13,265 bases of DNA from an uncultured Muribaculum sp. (GCF_910583865.1 NZ_CAJTYX010000056.1:1-13265), one strand, 5' to 3'; counted from the first letter of the stretch, positions 1 through 6,675 are shown. Notes: generated from the letters alone by a model not told the origin. Numbers and translations: made by a program.

Positions 1-39
1 TAAAATAACACAATCCCTGAGAACATAACGCAATCTTAA

Positions 40-57
40 ATGAAAGAGCCGTGCCAA
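40..57 (-). promoter_or_regulatory. sigma-54-like -24/-12 promoter facing left
   Basis: On the reverse strand this reads TTGGCACG, four bases, then TTTCAT. The classic sigma-54 site is TTGGCACG-N4-TTGCAT, so it differs only by T for G in the -12 element, and the -24 GG lies at the correct spacing. It lies in intergenic DNA and would drive a gene beyond the left edge of the window. The window encodes sigma-54 itself (rpoN, 2344-3771), so the factor is present. The -12 G is important for binding, so activity is uncertain. Confidence 0.35.
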
Positions 58-82
58 CCGCCCGCATTTTTTCCGCAAAAAG

Positions 83-114
83 TTGATTTTTCTTCGGATA
101 ATAAGTAACTTTGC
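83..114 (+). promoter_or_regulatory. Bacteroidota-type promoter of the DUF177-rpmF unit
   Basis: A -7 box TAACTTTGC occupies 106-114 and matches the Bacteroidota consensus TAnnTTTG exactly. A -33 TTG lies at 83-85, 20 bases upstream, which is the usual spacing. Transcription would start near 120, leaving a leader of about 20 bases before the GTG start at 140. The placement shows that the in-frame TTG at 83 is promoter sequence and not a start codon. Confidence 0.75.
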
Positions 115-139
115 AGCGGTTTTTTCAATAAAATTTCTT

Positions 140-748
140 GTGGGAAAGTTCTCAGCATACAAGCTCCCTCTAAAGACACTGCCTCACGGCAGCCACACCT
201 TCGACTACAAGCTGCAAAAACAGTTTTTCGTCGATATGGAAAGTGCCGACATCCGCGATGCCGACATTGACGTGCATGTAGATGTCGATTACAAGGGAGA
301 CTTGTACGAAATCACACTTACCGTCACAGGCGAAATCACACTCATCTGCGACAGATGTCTCGACGACCTCCAATGGCCTGTCGACACCACGTTCCATATT
401 TTCGTGAAATACGGTCCCGACTACAATGACGACTCCGACGAACTTCTGGAGATTCCGGAAAGCGACGCGGAGCTTAACATCGCCTACATGATGTACGACA
501 CCGTAGCGCTCACCATCCCTATCAAGCATGTACACCCGTTGGGCAAATGCAACCGAGCCATGAGCAGCCTGCTGAAAAAGCACCGCGCCACGGCCCACAA
601 CCTTGAAGGGGACGGCGATGACGAAATAATCGACGAGATGATCGACGAAGTGGAGACCGCGCAGATGCAGCCCGATTCCTCCGACAGCGACGATACCCCG
701 ACCGATCCGCGTTGGGATGAATTAAAGAAACTGAACGACAACAACTAA
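140..748 (+). CDS. DUF177 / YceD family protein (23S rRNA accumulation)
   Basis: This 202-residue protein belongs to the DUF177 (YceD) family, whose members are needed for normal 23S rRNA accumulation in E. coli and plants and are usually encoded just before rpmF, as here. The start is GTG at 140, giving MGKFSAYKLPLK; the longer frame from TTG at 83 would run through the promoter. The family Cys pair is seen as CDRCL (C70, C73). The later cysteines of other phyla are reduced to one (C137 in HPLGKCN), a form I associate with Bacteroidota. The tail is very acidic (about 156-189) and ends in the DPRWDELKKL motif. It is separated from rpmF by 16 bases and surely co-transcribed. The family call is firm; the exact molecular role is not settled. 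Confidence 0.9.
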   Translation: MGKFSAYKLPLKTLPHGSHTFDYKLQKQFFVDMESADIRDADIDVHVDVDYKGDLYEITLTVTGEITLICDRCLDDLQWPVDTTFHIFVKYGPDYNDDSDELLEIPESDAELNIAYMMYDTVALTIPIKHVHPLGKCNRAMSSLLKKHRATAHNLEGDGDDEIIDEMIDEVETAQMQPDSSDSDDTPTDPRWDELKKLNDNN

Positions 749-764
749 AAAATCATATAACGAA

Positions 765-950
765 ATGGCACATCCTAAACGAAAGCAATCCAAGACCCGC
801 ACCGCAAAACGTCGTACCCACGACAAGGCAGTAGAACCCACGCTGGCCATCTGCCCCCACTGCGGATCATGGCACATCTACCACACCGTATGCCCTGCCT
901 GCGGTTATTATCGTGGTAAAATCGCCATCGAAAAGCCGGCTGCCGTATAA
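765..950 (+). CDS. rpmF: 50S ribosomal protein L32
   Basis: L32 is a small basic protein of the large ribosomal subunit. The 61-residue sequence opens with MAHPKRKQSKTRTAKRRTHD, a typical L32 N-terminus rich in Lys and Arg. It then carries a zinc-binding C-X2-C-X9-C-X2-C ribbon at C30, C33, C43 and C46, so this is the zinc-bound (C+) form. The length is normal for the family. The ATG follows an A-rich stretch without a Shine-Dalgarno, usual in Bacteroidota. It is the second gene of the DUF177-rpmF unit, and its 3' side opens into a 220-base spacer with hairpins that may end the transcript. Confidence 0.97.
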   Translation: MAHPKRKQSKTRTAKRRTHDKAVEPTLAICPHCGSWHIYHTVCPACGYYRGKIAIEKPAAV

Positions 951-1005
951 TACGACACTCCTCGGCATAGTAGAGCCGCGTCAACGCGCCTGCATACCCA
1001 ATTTC

Positions 1006-1034
1006 ATGTTTCCCGCCCGGCGGGTGGAAAACAT
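1006..1034. other. stem-loop in the rpmF-fabH spacer (first)
   Basis: An outer stem pairs ATGTTT (1006-1011) with AAACAT (1029-1034). An inner stem pairs CCCGC (1012-1016) with GCGGG (1020-1024) over a three-base loop, leaving TGGA (1025-1028) unpaired. No T-run follows, so it does not look like a terminator by itself. It lies nine bases before the second hairpin at 1043-1086. Confidence 0.5.
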
Positions 1035-1042
1035 AGATTAAT

Positions 1043-1086
1043 ACATATCCCCCGGACATCTGAAACAAATGCCCGGGGTAATATGT
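1043..1086 (+). terminator. long stem-loop in the rpmF-fabH spacer, possible terminator
   Basis: ACATAT (1043-1048) pairs with ATATGT (1081-1086), and CCCCGGACAT (1050-1059) pairs with ATGCCCGGGG (1069-1078) with one A-C mismatch. The loop is nine bases. Only a short TTTT (1090-1093) follows, so it is a weak intrinsic-terminator candidate for the DUF177-rpmF transcript; an mRNA-stabilising or attenuating structure is equally possible. The in-frame ATG at 1069 lies inside the 3' arm, which argues against its use as the fabH start. Confidence 0.45.
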
Positions 1087-1138
1087 CTATTTTCCGGTAT
1101 GCACAAGGGCAACGTCAGCCACGGCATATGCCCCACAA

Positions 1139-1147
1139 CAACTTTGC
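1139..1147 (+). promoter_or_regulatory. possible -7 promoter box of fabH
   Basis: CAACTTTGC differs from the TAnnTTTG consensus by one base and lies 24 bases before the chosen ATG at 1171. No clear -33 TTG is found at the right distance. A perfect ten-base palindrome, GGCATATGCC (1123-1132), sits just upstream, between the -7 and the expected -33 position, and could be an operator. Confidence 0.4.
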
Positions 1148-1170
1148 AGAACATAAACCATTCACTCCAA

Positions 1171-2151
1171 ATGTTTTATCCAAGAATTGCGGGCGTTGCG
1201 TCATACGTGCCCGACGATATCCTTGACAACGAGATGCTGTCGAAGATGGTTGACACCTCCGACGAATGGATTACTACCCGCGTAGGAATCAAAGAACGTC
1301 GAATCCTTAAGAAGGATGCAGGCTCTTCTTACCTTGGCATAAATGCCGTAAACAAGCTGCTGGAATCCACCTCGACGAATCCGGAGGAGGTAGACCTGCT
1401 GATCTGCGCCACATCCAATCCCGACTACCGATTCCCCTCCACCGGTTCCGTGATAGCCCATGGATGCGGTCTCAATAAAGCATACGCCTACGACATACAG
1501 GCCGCTTGTGCCGGATTCCTCGTGGCATTGCAGGATGCCGCAGCCTATGTGCGCGCCGGAATGTACAAGAAAGTGGTAGTCGTTGCCGCCGAGAAGATGT
1601 CGTCGATGGTCAACTATGCCGACCGCACCACCTGCACCCTCTTCGGTGACGGTGCGGCGTGCATGCTCATCGAGCCATCGCAGGAGAAAGTCGGAATCAT
1701 CGACGGCGTGTTCCATGTAGACGGCGAAGGCCTGCCCCATCTGGTGATGAAAGGCGGAGGCTCCGCCCATCCCACCACACAGCAGACCCTTGATGAAGGC
1801 TGGCACTACCTGTATCAGGAAGGACGCGCAGTCTACAAACATGCCGTCACCGACATGCTTACATCGTCGATTGAAGTGGCAGAGCGCAACGACATGAAAG
1901 TGTCTGACGTAGACTGGTTCATACCCCATCAGGCCAACCTCCGCATCATCGAGGCTGTTGCCGAACGTGCCGGTCTCGGCCACGACAAGGTGCTCGTAAA
2001 CATCGAACATTACGGCAACACGTCGGCCGCATCCATCCCCCTCTGCATCGACGAGTACAAAGACAAGCTTAAGAAGGGCGACAAAATTATCCTGACCGCT
2101 TTCGGAGCAGGGTTCACATGGGGCGCCCTCTACGTGATCTGGGACCTCTGA
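1171..2151 (+). CDS. fabH: beta-ketoacyl-ACP synthase III (FabH)
   Basis: FabH starts type II fatty-acid synthesis by condensing an acyl-CoA with malonyl-ACP in the cytoplasm. The catalytic triad is complete: C113 in AACAGF, H253 in WFIPHQAN and N283 in EHYGNTSAAS. The C-terminal FGAGFTWGA motif is also present. With ATG at 1171 the protein is 326 residues, normal for the family, and begins MFYPRIAGVASYVPDD. An upstream ATG at 1069 would add 34 residues unlike any FabH and lies within a hairpin, so it is rejected. The order rpmF-fabH is common, although plsX, often found between them in other phyla, is absent here. A possible promoter box lies at 1139. Confidence 0.96.
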   Translation: MFYPRIAGVASYVPDDILDNEMLSKMVDTSDEWITTRVGIKERRILKKDAGSSYLGINAVNKLLESTSTNPEEVDLLICATSNPDYRFPSTGSVIAHGCGLNKAYAYDIQAACAGFLVALQDAAAYVRAGMYKKVVVVAAEKMSSMVNYADRTTCTLFGDGAACMLIEPSQEKVGIIDGVFHVDGEGLPHLVMKGGGSAHPTTQQTLDEGWHYLYQEGRAVYKHAVTDMLTSSIEVAERNDMKVSDVDWFIPHQANLRIIEAVAERAGLGHDKVLVNIEHYGNTSAASIPLCIDEYKDKLKKGDKIILTAFGAGFTWGALYVIWDL

Positions 2152-2179
2152 TCCCGCCTACGTCCACATATAAGTCATT

Positions 2180-2216
2180 ATTACGGTGTGTCAAAGTCCA
2201 TTTGGCGCACCGTAAT
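2180..2216 (+). terminator. strong stem-loop after fabH
   Basis: A 16-base-pair stem with a five-base loop: the arm beginning ATTACGGTG (2180-2188) pairs with the arm ending CACCGTAAT (2208-2216), and pairing continues inwards to AAA (2193-2195) with TTT (2201-2203). It includes two G-U pairs if read as RNA from the forward strand. It lies 28 bases after the fabH stop. No T-run follows, so it is not a canonical intrinsic terminator; 3'-end protection or termination are both plausible. Its 3' arm can pair instead with 2220-2225. Confidence 0.55.
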
Positions 2217-2225
2217 CGTATTACG
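2211..2225. promoter_or_regulatory. perfect inverted repeat upstream of the rpoN promoter
   Basis: CGTAAT (2211-2216) and ATTACG (2220-2225) are a perfect inverted repeat around CGT, 25 bases upstream of the rpoN -33 element. As DNA it has the size and symmetry of a dimeric regulator's operator. As RNA it would form a small hairpin that excludes the larger one at 2180-2216, because both use CGTAAT. Confidence 0.35.
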
Positions 2226-2249
2226 ACGTGAGCCAAGCTAACGTCATCC

Positions 2250-2281
2250 TTGCAAAATAGCACGGCATATATTATCTTTGT
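2250..2281 (+). promoter_or_regulatory. Bacteroidota-type promoter of rpoN
   Basis: The -33 TTG is at 2250-2252 and the -7 box TATCTTTGT at 2273-2281, separated by 20 bases; both match consensus. Transcription would start near 2287, giving a leader of roughly 55 bases before the ATG at 2344. It probably drives the whole rpoN-PAP2-purE-ispG run. Confidence 0.7.
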
Positions 2282-2343
2282 AAACGGATTGGGGGCATGC
2301 AAAGCGACAATATCCACGACACCCCCCACATAGGGACGACGGC

Positions 2344-3771
2344 ATGAAAGAGTCACTTAACCTATCGTTACAGCAAAAGATGCAGCAGCGGTTGTCGCCG
2401 CTACAGGTGCGCTACGGACGTATGCTCGAGATGAACGGTCCGGAAATCGAGGACGAAGTGCAGAGAATGCTCGATGACAATCCTGCCCTCGACATCGTAG
2501 AGACACCTTCCGCAGAAAATGGTCCGGACGAGTTCACGGAGACAGCCGAGGACATGCAGCTGGCCGATTATCGTGTCGATGACATTCCGTCTTACCGCCT
2601 TGAGGCTCCGGACCGCTCGGAAAGCGAACGCACTTACGAGCCTTTAGCCCCCGACAGCGGACAGTCATTGTTAGACACTCTCAGCTCACAGCTCGCGGAA
2701 CACACCCTATCGGACGAACAACGCTCCATCGCACTCTACGTCATAGGAAACCTCGATGACAACGGCTATCTTACCCGTGACGCGGCAAGCATGGCCTACG
2801 ACATAGAGGCCCACACGGGACTACCGGTAACTACCGCACAAGTGCAGCAGATGATAGCGCTCGTGCGCACAATGGATCCGGCAGGGGTAGGTGCGGTAGA
2901 CCTCCGCGAATGCCTGTTGCTACAGCTCCGACGCAAACAGCAGTCACCGCCGGTGAAACTCGCAACGGAAATCGTCGAACATTATTTCGACATATTCTCG
3001 CTGAAACACTACGACCGTCTCGCAAGCCTCCTCGGGGTAGACCAGCCTACCTTGCGAGAGGCCATGAAAGTGATACGCACCCTTAATCCCAAGCCGGGTG
3101 GTGAGATTGAATCAAATCCGGCAGACGACCGCACACGTCATATCATACCCGACTTCCAGATAGATACCGACGGCCAGACAGTGACCCTGACACTTCTGAA
3201 CAACATTCCCGAACTGACGATAGAAGAGAGCTTCCGTGATGACGACCCCACACCCATCCCACGCTCCAGGCGCGACCGCGAAGCCACCCTTTTCATCAGA
3301 CAGAAACGTGACGAGGCACGCGAGTTCATGCGCCTGGTCAGCATGCGTCAGGAGACACTCTTCAACGTTATGAGCGCCATCGTCAGGCTTCAGCGCGATT
3401 TCTTCGTCGAAGGGGAGCAGGAAAACCTCATTCGGCCGATGATACTCAAGGACATCGCATCAATTACCGGCTACGACCTCTCTGTCATCTCGCGTGCCAC
3501 GGCAGGGAAGTATGTCGCCACAGGACGGGGTGTCTATCCTCTGAAGTTATTCTTCAACGAACGCCCTACCGACGACAACGATACATCCACCCATGCCATA
3601 ATGGCAGCACTGAAAGAATGCATAGCGCATGAGGACAAGAGCCATCCCTTGAGCGACGAGGCGCTCGCCGCACTCCTCGCCGAACGAGGCTACGACATCG
3701 CACGCCGCACAGTGGCAAAATACCGCGAGCGTCTGGGCTATCCGGTGGCACGCATGCGCCGTGACATCTAA
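2344..3771 (+). CDS. rpoN: RNA polymerase sigma-54 factor (RpoN)
   Basis: Sigma-54 directs RNA polymerase to -24/-12 promoters that need an AAA+ enhancer-binding activator. The 475-residue protein has the expected parts. A Gln/Leu-rich region I (LNLSLQQKMQQRLSPLQ, residues 5-21) is followed by an acidic linker (about 50-100). The core-binding and DNA-binding regions come next, and the diagnostic RpoN box ARRTVAKYRE lies at 453-462 before the C-terminus. The length is normal for Bacteroidota. No enhancer-binding protein gene lies in the window, so its targets cannot be read from context. Two sigma-54-like sites occur at the window edges (40-57 and 13210-13226). It heads a run with the downstream PAP2-like gene, purE and ispG. 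Confidence 0.97.
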   Translation: MKESLNLSLQQKMQQRLSPLQVRYGRMLEMNGPEIEDEVQRMLDDNPALDIVETPSAENGPDEFTETAEDMQLADYRVDDIPSYRLEAPDRSESERTYEPLAPDSGQSLLDTLSSQLAEHTLSDEQRSIALYVIGNLDDNGYLTRDAASMAYDIEAHTGLPVTTAQVQQMIALVRTMDPAGVGAVDLRECLLLQLRRKQQSPPVKLATEIVEHYFDIFSLKHYDRLASLLGVDQPTLREAMKVIRTLNPKPGGEIESNPADDRTRHIIPDFQIDTDGQTVTLTLLNNIPELTIEESFRDDDPTPIPRSRRDREATLFIRQKRDEAREFMRLVSMRQETLFNVMSAIVRLQRDFFVEGEQENLIRPMILKDIASITGYDLSVISRATAGKYVATGRGVYPLKLFFNERPTDDNDTSTHAIMAALKECIAHEDKSHPLSDEALAALLAERGYDIARRTVAKYRERLGYPVARMRRDI

Positions 3772-3836
3772 ACTTAAAGCTCCCGCAGATGTTAAACAGA
3801 CAGTAGAACGGTTGAATCAACAGAACAAACAACATC

Positions 3837-4439
3837 ATGACACGTATCGCACATATACTATCATGGGTGTTAAGCCCGATCCTCATCCCCACCTATGCGG
3901 TGTTTGCCGCATTGTGGCTCACCCCTCTCGCAATGTTACCCGCAGGGGCAAGATGGAACGTAGTGATGATGACATGTTTCGTGACATGCGTTCTCCCCGG
4001 AATGGCTATCATGCTACTGTACTGGATGAAGATCATATCTGATCCGGGTCTCAACAACCGCACCGAGCGGCTTGTGCCTTACGTGCTTACAATCGTGTGC
4101 TATCTGGCATGCGCGTGGTATCTCTTCTCCATCCATGTCCCCCACTGGATGTGGATGTTCATGGTGGCGGGTGCCTGCACAGCTGTAATCTCATGCATAG
4201 TCAACATCTGGTGGAAGATTTCGGCCCATGCGGCTGCGATGGCCGGATTCACGGCGATGCTCTTCCGCATAGCTTCCGACCATATGGGCATCGTGCCTAT
4301 GTGGCCCTATATCTGCGGTACGGTTATCCTCTGTGGAGCGCTATGCACCTCACGCATAATACTCGGTCGACACACCCTGTGGCAGGTAGCGGCAGGCTCG
4401 GCCAACGGTTTTATAGTGGTGTATCTCCTCACCATGTAG
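3837..4439 (+). CDS. PAP2-superfamily-like integral membrane protein, altered active site
   Basis: A 200-residue hydrophobic protein with about six predicted membrane spans. It resembles the PAP2 (type 2 phosphatidic acid phosphatase) superfamily. The equivalent of motif 1 is NRTERLVPY (74-82), motif 2 is ISAH (128-131) in place of PSGH, and motif 3 is S172-R173-X5-H179-X3-Q183 in place of SR-X5-H-X3-D. Both catalytic histidines are kept, but the Asp that orients the nucleophilic His is Gln. A working lipid phosphatase is therefore doubtful; a lipid-binding, transport or altered-specificity role is possible. It lies 65 bases after rpoN and 49 before purE, without a visible promoter of its own, so it is probably part of that operon. 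The family is likely, the function unknown. Confidence 0.75.
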   Translation: MTRIAHILSWVLSPILIPTYAVFAALWLTPLAMLPAGARWNVVMMTCFVTCVLPGMAIMLLYWMKIISDPGLNNRTERLVPYVLTIVCYLACAWYLFSIHVPHWMWMFMVAGACTAVISCIVNIWWKISAHAAAMAGFTAMLFRIASDHMGIVPMWPYICGTVILCGALCTSRIILGRHTLWQVAAGSANGFIVVYLLTM

Positions 4440-4488
4440 CCGCCATGACTATTAAAGCAACAAACTGATCTAAACAAAATATCACATT

Positions 4489-4995
4489 ATGAATCCTATC
4501 GTAAGCATCATCATGGGGAGCACTTCCGACCTGCCCGTGATGGGCAAAGCAGCCCAGCTGCTTGATGATTTCGAGATACCGTTCGAGATAAACGCTCTGT
4601 CGGCCCACCGTACTCCCGCCCAGGTGGAAGAATTCGCATCCGGAGCCGCCGCCCGTGGAATCAAGGTGATAATCGCCGCCGCAGGTATGGCGGCAGCCCT
4701 GCCTGGAGTGATTGCCGCCAACACGACCCTCCCGGTAATAGGTGTGCCCATCGCATCTACCCTAGGCGGCATGGATGCCCTGCTTGCAATCGTACAGATG
4801 CCTCCGGGCATACCTGTGGCCACCGTCACCATCAACGGCGGACTCAACGCCGCGCTCCTCGCGGTGGAGATGATCGCCCTGGGCGATGATCGCATCGCCG
4901 CACGACTCGCGGATTACAAGAAGTCCCTTTCCGGCAAAATCGTCAAAGCCAACGCCGAACTGGCCGAAGTGAAGTACAAATTCAAGACAAACTGA
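4489..4995 (+). CDS. purE: N5-carboxyaminoimidazole ribonucleotide mutase (PurE)
   Basis: PurE converts N5-CAIR to CAIR in de novo purine synthesis. The 168-residue, single-domain protein has the family motifs GSTSD (10-14), SAHRTP with catalytic H40 (38-43), and the substrate loop AGMAAALPG (65-73). In E. coli that loop is AGGAAHLPG, so M67 replaces Gly and A70 replaces His. The remaining features (QMPPGIPVATV) fit class I PurE, so mutase is the best call, but the loop change leaves some doubt about class. No purK is visible. The stop is seven bases before the ispG ATG, indicating translational coupling within the rpoN-ispG run. Confidence 0.94.
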   Translation: MNPIVSIIMGSTSDLPVMGKAAQLLDDFEIPFEINALSAHRTPAQVEEFASGAAARGIKVIIAAAGMAAALPGVIAANTTLPVIGVPIASTLGGMDALLAIVQMPPGIPVATVTINGGLNAALLAVEMIALGDDRIAARLADYKKSLSGKIVKANAELAEVKYKFKTN

Positions 4996-5002
4996 GCCGA
5001 CA

Positions 5003-6601
5003 ATGTCGAAATACAGCTATACTCGCCGGCCGAGCCGACGAGTGACCATCGGAAACACGGCCATAGGAGACGGACTCCCCGTCGCGCTCCAGTCGATGAC
5101 CAACACGTCGACCAACGACACCGACGGATCCGTGGAGCAATGCCTTAGAATCGCCGAAGCCGGGGGTGACATAGTACGCCTCACCGCCCAGGGCATTCGT
5201 GAGGCCGCCAACATAGGGCTGATACGCGACGAATTGCGCAAGCGCGGATGCGACGTGCCGCTCGTGGCCGACGTGCATTTCAACCCTCGTGCGGCCTTCG
5301 CGGCTGCCGAGGCCGGTGTCGACAAAGTGCGCATCAATCCGGGGAACTTCGTTGATCCGGGACGCACATTCCGCAAACTGGAATACACCGACGAGGAATA
5401 TGCCGCCGAACTGCTCCGCATAGAGGAGGCGTTCGTGCCATTCCTCGACACGTGCCGCGCCCACGGCACGGCAATCCGTATAGGCGTGAACCACGGAAGC
5501 CTCAGCGACCGAATAATGAGCCGCTACGGCGACACTCCGGCAGGGATGGTTGAGAGCGCCATGGAATTCCTGCGCGTAGCCGTGCGCCATGAGTTCCTCG
5601 ACATAGTGATTTCCATAAAAGCCAGCAACGTGGTCGTCATGGTGGAGACCGTGCGGCGCCTCGTAGCTGCCATGGAAGCGGAAGAAATGGATTTCCCGCT
5701 GCACCTCGGAGTTACCGAAGCCGGTGACGGCGAGGATGGCCGCATCAAGAGTGCCGTAGGTATCGGCACGCTACTCGCCGAGGGCATCGGCGACACGATA
5801 CGTGTGTCCTTGAGCGAACCTCCGGAGAATGAGATACCCGTGGCAAAGGCTCTCGCCGACTACATTGCCGGATTCGCCGCAGACAATGCCGCCGACGGAA
5901 AATTCATCTATCCTACAAACTTCACTCCCGCAAGACGCAAGTCACGGTCTATAGGAAATATCGGAGGCGGAAGTCCTACTGCTGTCATATCACCGCTTGA
6001 GACATCGGTGCTCCCCGACGGTGTCATATCAATCTGCGGCAAGGGCGTAAATCCGGCAGCCGACATAATGGCGGAGGCCGAAAGGCTCTCTGCCGAAGGT
6101 AATGATTCCCCGATTGTGGCATGCATCTCCTATGACGATCTCCCCGAGGAGGAAATCAAGCTGCGGGCGGCTGCCGACTTCGGACGCCTGCTGCTCAACG
6201 GGCTGCAGGACGCTATCGAGATACACAGCAACGTCATGAGCGACGAGGCGCTGTATGCGCTGGCCCTCAATATCCTCCAGGCCACCCGTCTGAGATTCAG
6301 CCACACGGAATATATCGCATGTCCGGGATGCGGACGCACACTGTTCGACCTGCAAAGCACACTGAAAGCCGTAAGGGAAGCCACAGGCCATCTCAAGAAC
6401 CTCAAAATCGGAGTGATGGGTTGCATCGTCAACGGCCCGGGCGAAATGGCGGATGCCGACTACGGCTACGTCGGAGCGGCAGCCGGCCACGTAAGTCTTT
6501 ACCGTGGCAAGGAGTGCGTCAGAAAGAATATCCCCCAGGCAGAAGCAATCCCGGCCCTCATATCATTCCTTAAGGAAGAGGGAGTTTGGCAGAAGCCGTA
6601 A
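5003..6601 (+). CDS. ispG: 4-hydroxy-3-methylbut-2-en-1-yl diphosphate synthase (IspG/GcpE), three-domain form
   Basis: IspG carries out the penultimate step of the MEP isoprenoid pathway, reducing MEcPP to HMBPP with a [4Fe-4S] cluster. The 532-residue protein is far longer than the roughly 370 residues of E. coli IspG. A TIM barrel (about 1-275, with LPVALQSMTNT, VADVHFN and KVRINPGN) is followed by an inserted domain (about 276-425). The iron-sulphur domain follows, with cluster ligands C440 and C443 (CPGCG), C474 and E481 (GC-IVNGPGE). This domain order is the plant/Bacteroidota/Chlamydiota type. ATG at 5003 is seven bases after purE. A weak hairpin at 6636-6653 follows the stop. All key residues are present, so it should be active. 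Confidence 0.96.
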   Translation: MSKYSYTRRPSRRVTIGNTAIGDGLPVALQSMTNTSTNDTDGSVEQCLRIAEAGGDIVRLTAQGIREAANIGLIRDELRKRGCDVPLVADVHFNPRAAFAAAEAGVDKVRINPGNFVDPGRTFRKLEYTDEEYAAELLRIEEAFVPFLDTCRAHGTAIRIGVNHGSLSDRIMSRYGDTPAGMVESAMEFLRVAVRHEFLDIVISIKASNVVVMVETVRRLVAAMEAEEMDFPLHLGVTEAGDGEDGRIKSAVGIGTLLAEGIGDTIRVSLSEPPENEIPVAKALADYIAGFAADNAADGKFIYPTNFTPARRKSRSIGNIGGGSPTAVISPLETSVLPDGVISICGKGVNPAADIMAEAERLSAEGNDSPIVACISYDDLPEEEIKLRAAADFGRLLLNGLQDAIEIHSNVMSDEALYALALNILQATRLRFSHTEYIACPGCGRTLFDLQSTLKAVREATGHLKNLKIGVMGCIVNGPGEMADADYGYVGAAAGHVSLYRGKECVRKNIPQAEAIPALISFLKEEGVWQKP

Positions 6602-6635
6602 CATCAGTGCCTTTTACCGCGATATTTTCACGAAT

Positions 6636-6653
6636 ATACCCCGAAAAGGGTAT
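6636..6653 (+). terminator. small hairpin after ispG
   Basis: ATACCC (6636-6641) pairs perfectly with GGGTAT (6648-6653) across a six-base loop, 35 bases after the ispG stop, followed by only TT. It is the only candidate for ending the rpoN-ispG transcript before the cysK promoter. The stem is short, so termination here is a guess. Confidence 0.3.
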
Positions 6654-6675
6654 TTCCGGGACGTCATCATACTCC

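Noticed and set aside
1069..1170. N-terminal extension of FabH from ATG 1069
   Set aside because: The added 34 residues do not resemble FabH, the ATG is inside a hairpin arm, and ATG 1171 gives the standard length and N-terminus.
1201..2010. 269-codon open frame antisense to fabH
   Set aside because: It lies wholly opposite a conserved gene, its translation shows no recognisable domain, and it reflects the codon bias of fabH.
3748..3762. TGGCACGCATGCGCC as a sigma-54 site at the rpoN end
   Set aside because: It lies inside the coding sequence, the -12 element does not match, and the bases are explained by codons for VARMRR.
3761..4042. Forward 93-codon frame spanning the rpoN end and the PAP2-like gene
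   Set aside because: It overlaps both genes out of frame, and the 200-residue membrane protein explains the same DNA far better.
4097..4468. Forward 123-codon frame inside the PAP2-like gene
   Set aside because: Out-of-frame shadow, His/Cys-rich with no domain; the membrane protein frame carries the PAP2-like motifs.
4982..5704. 240-codon antisense frame opposite ispG
   Set aside because: Shadow of a conserved gene, with no promoter and no recognisable motif.
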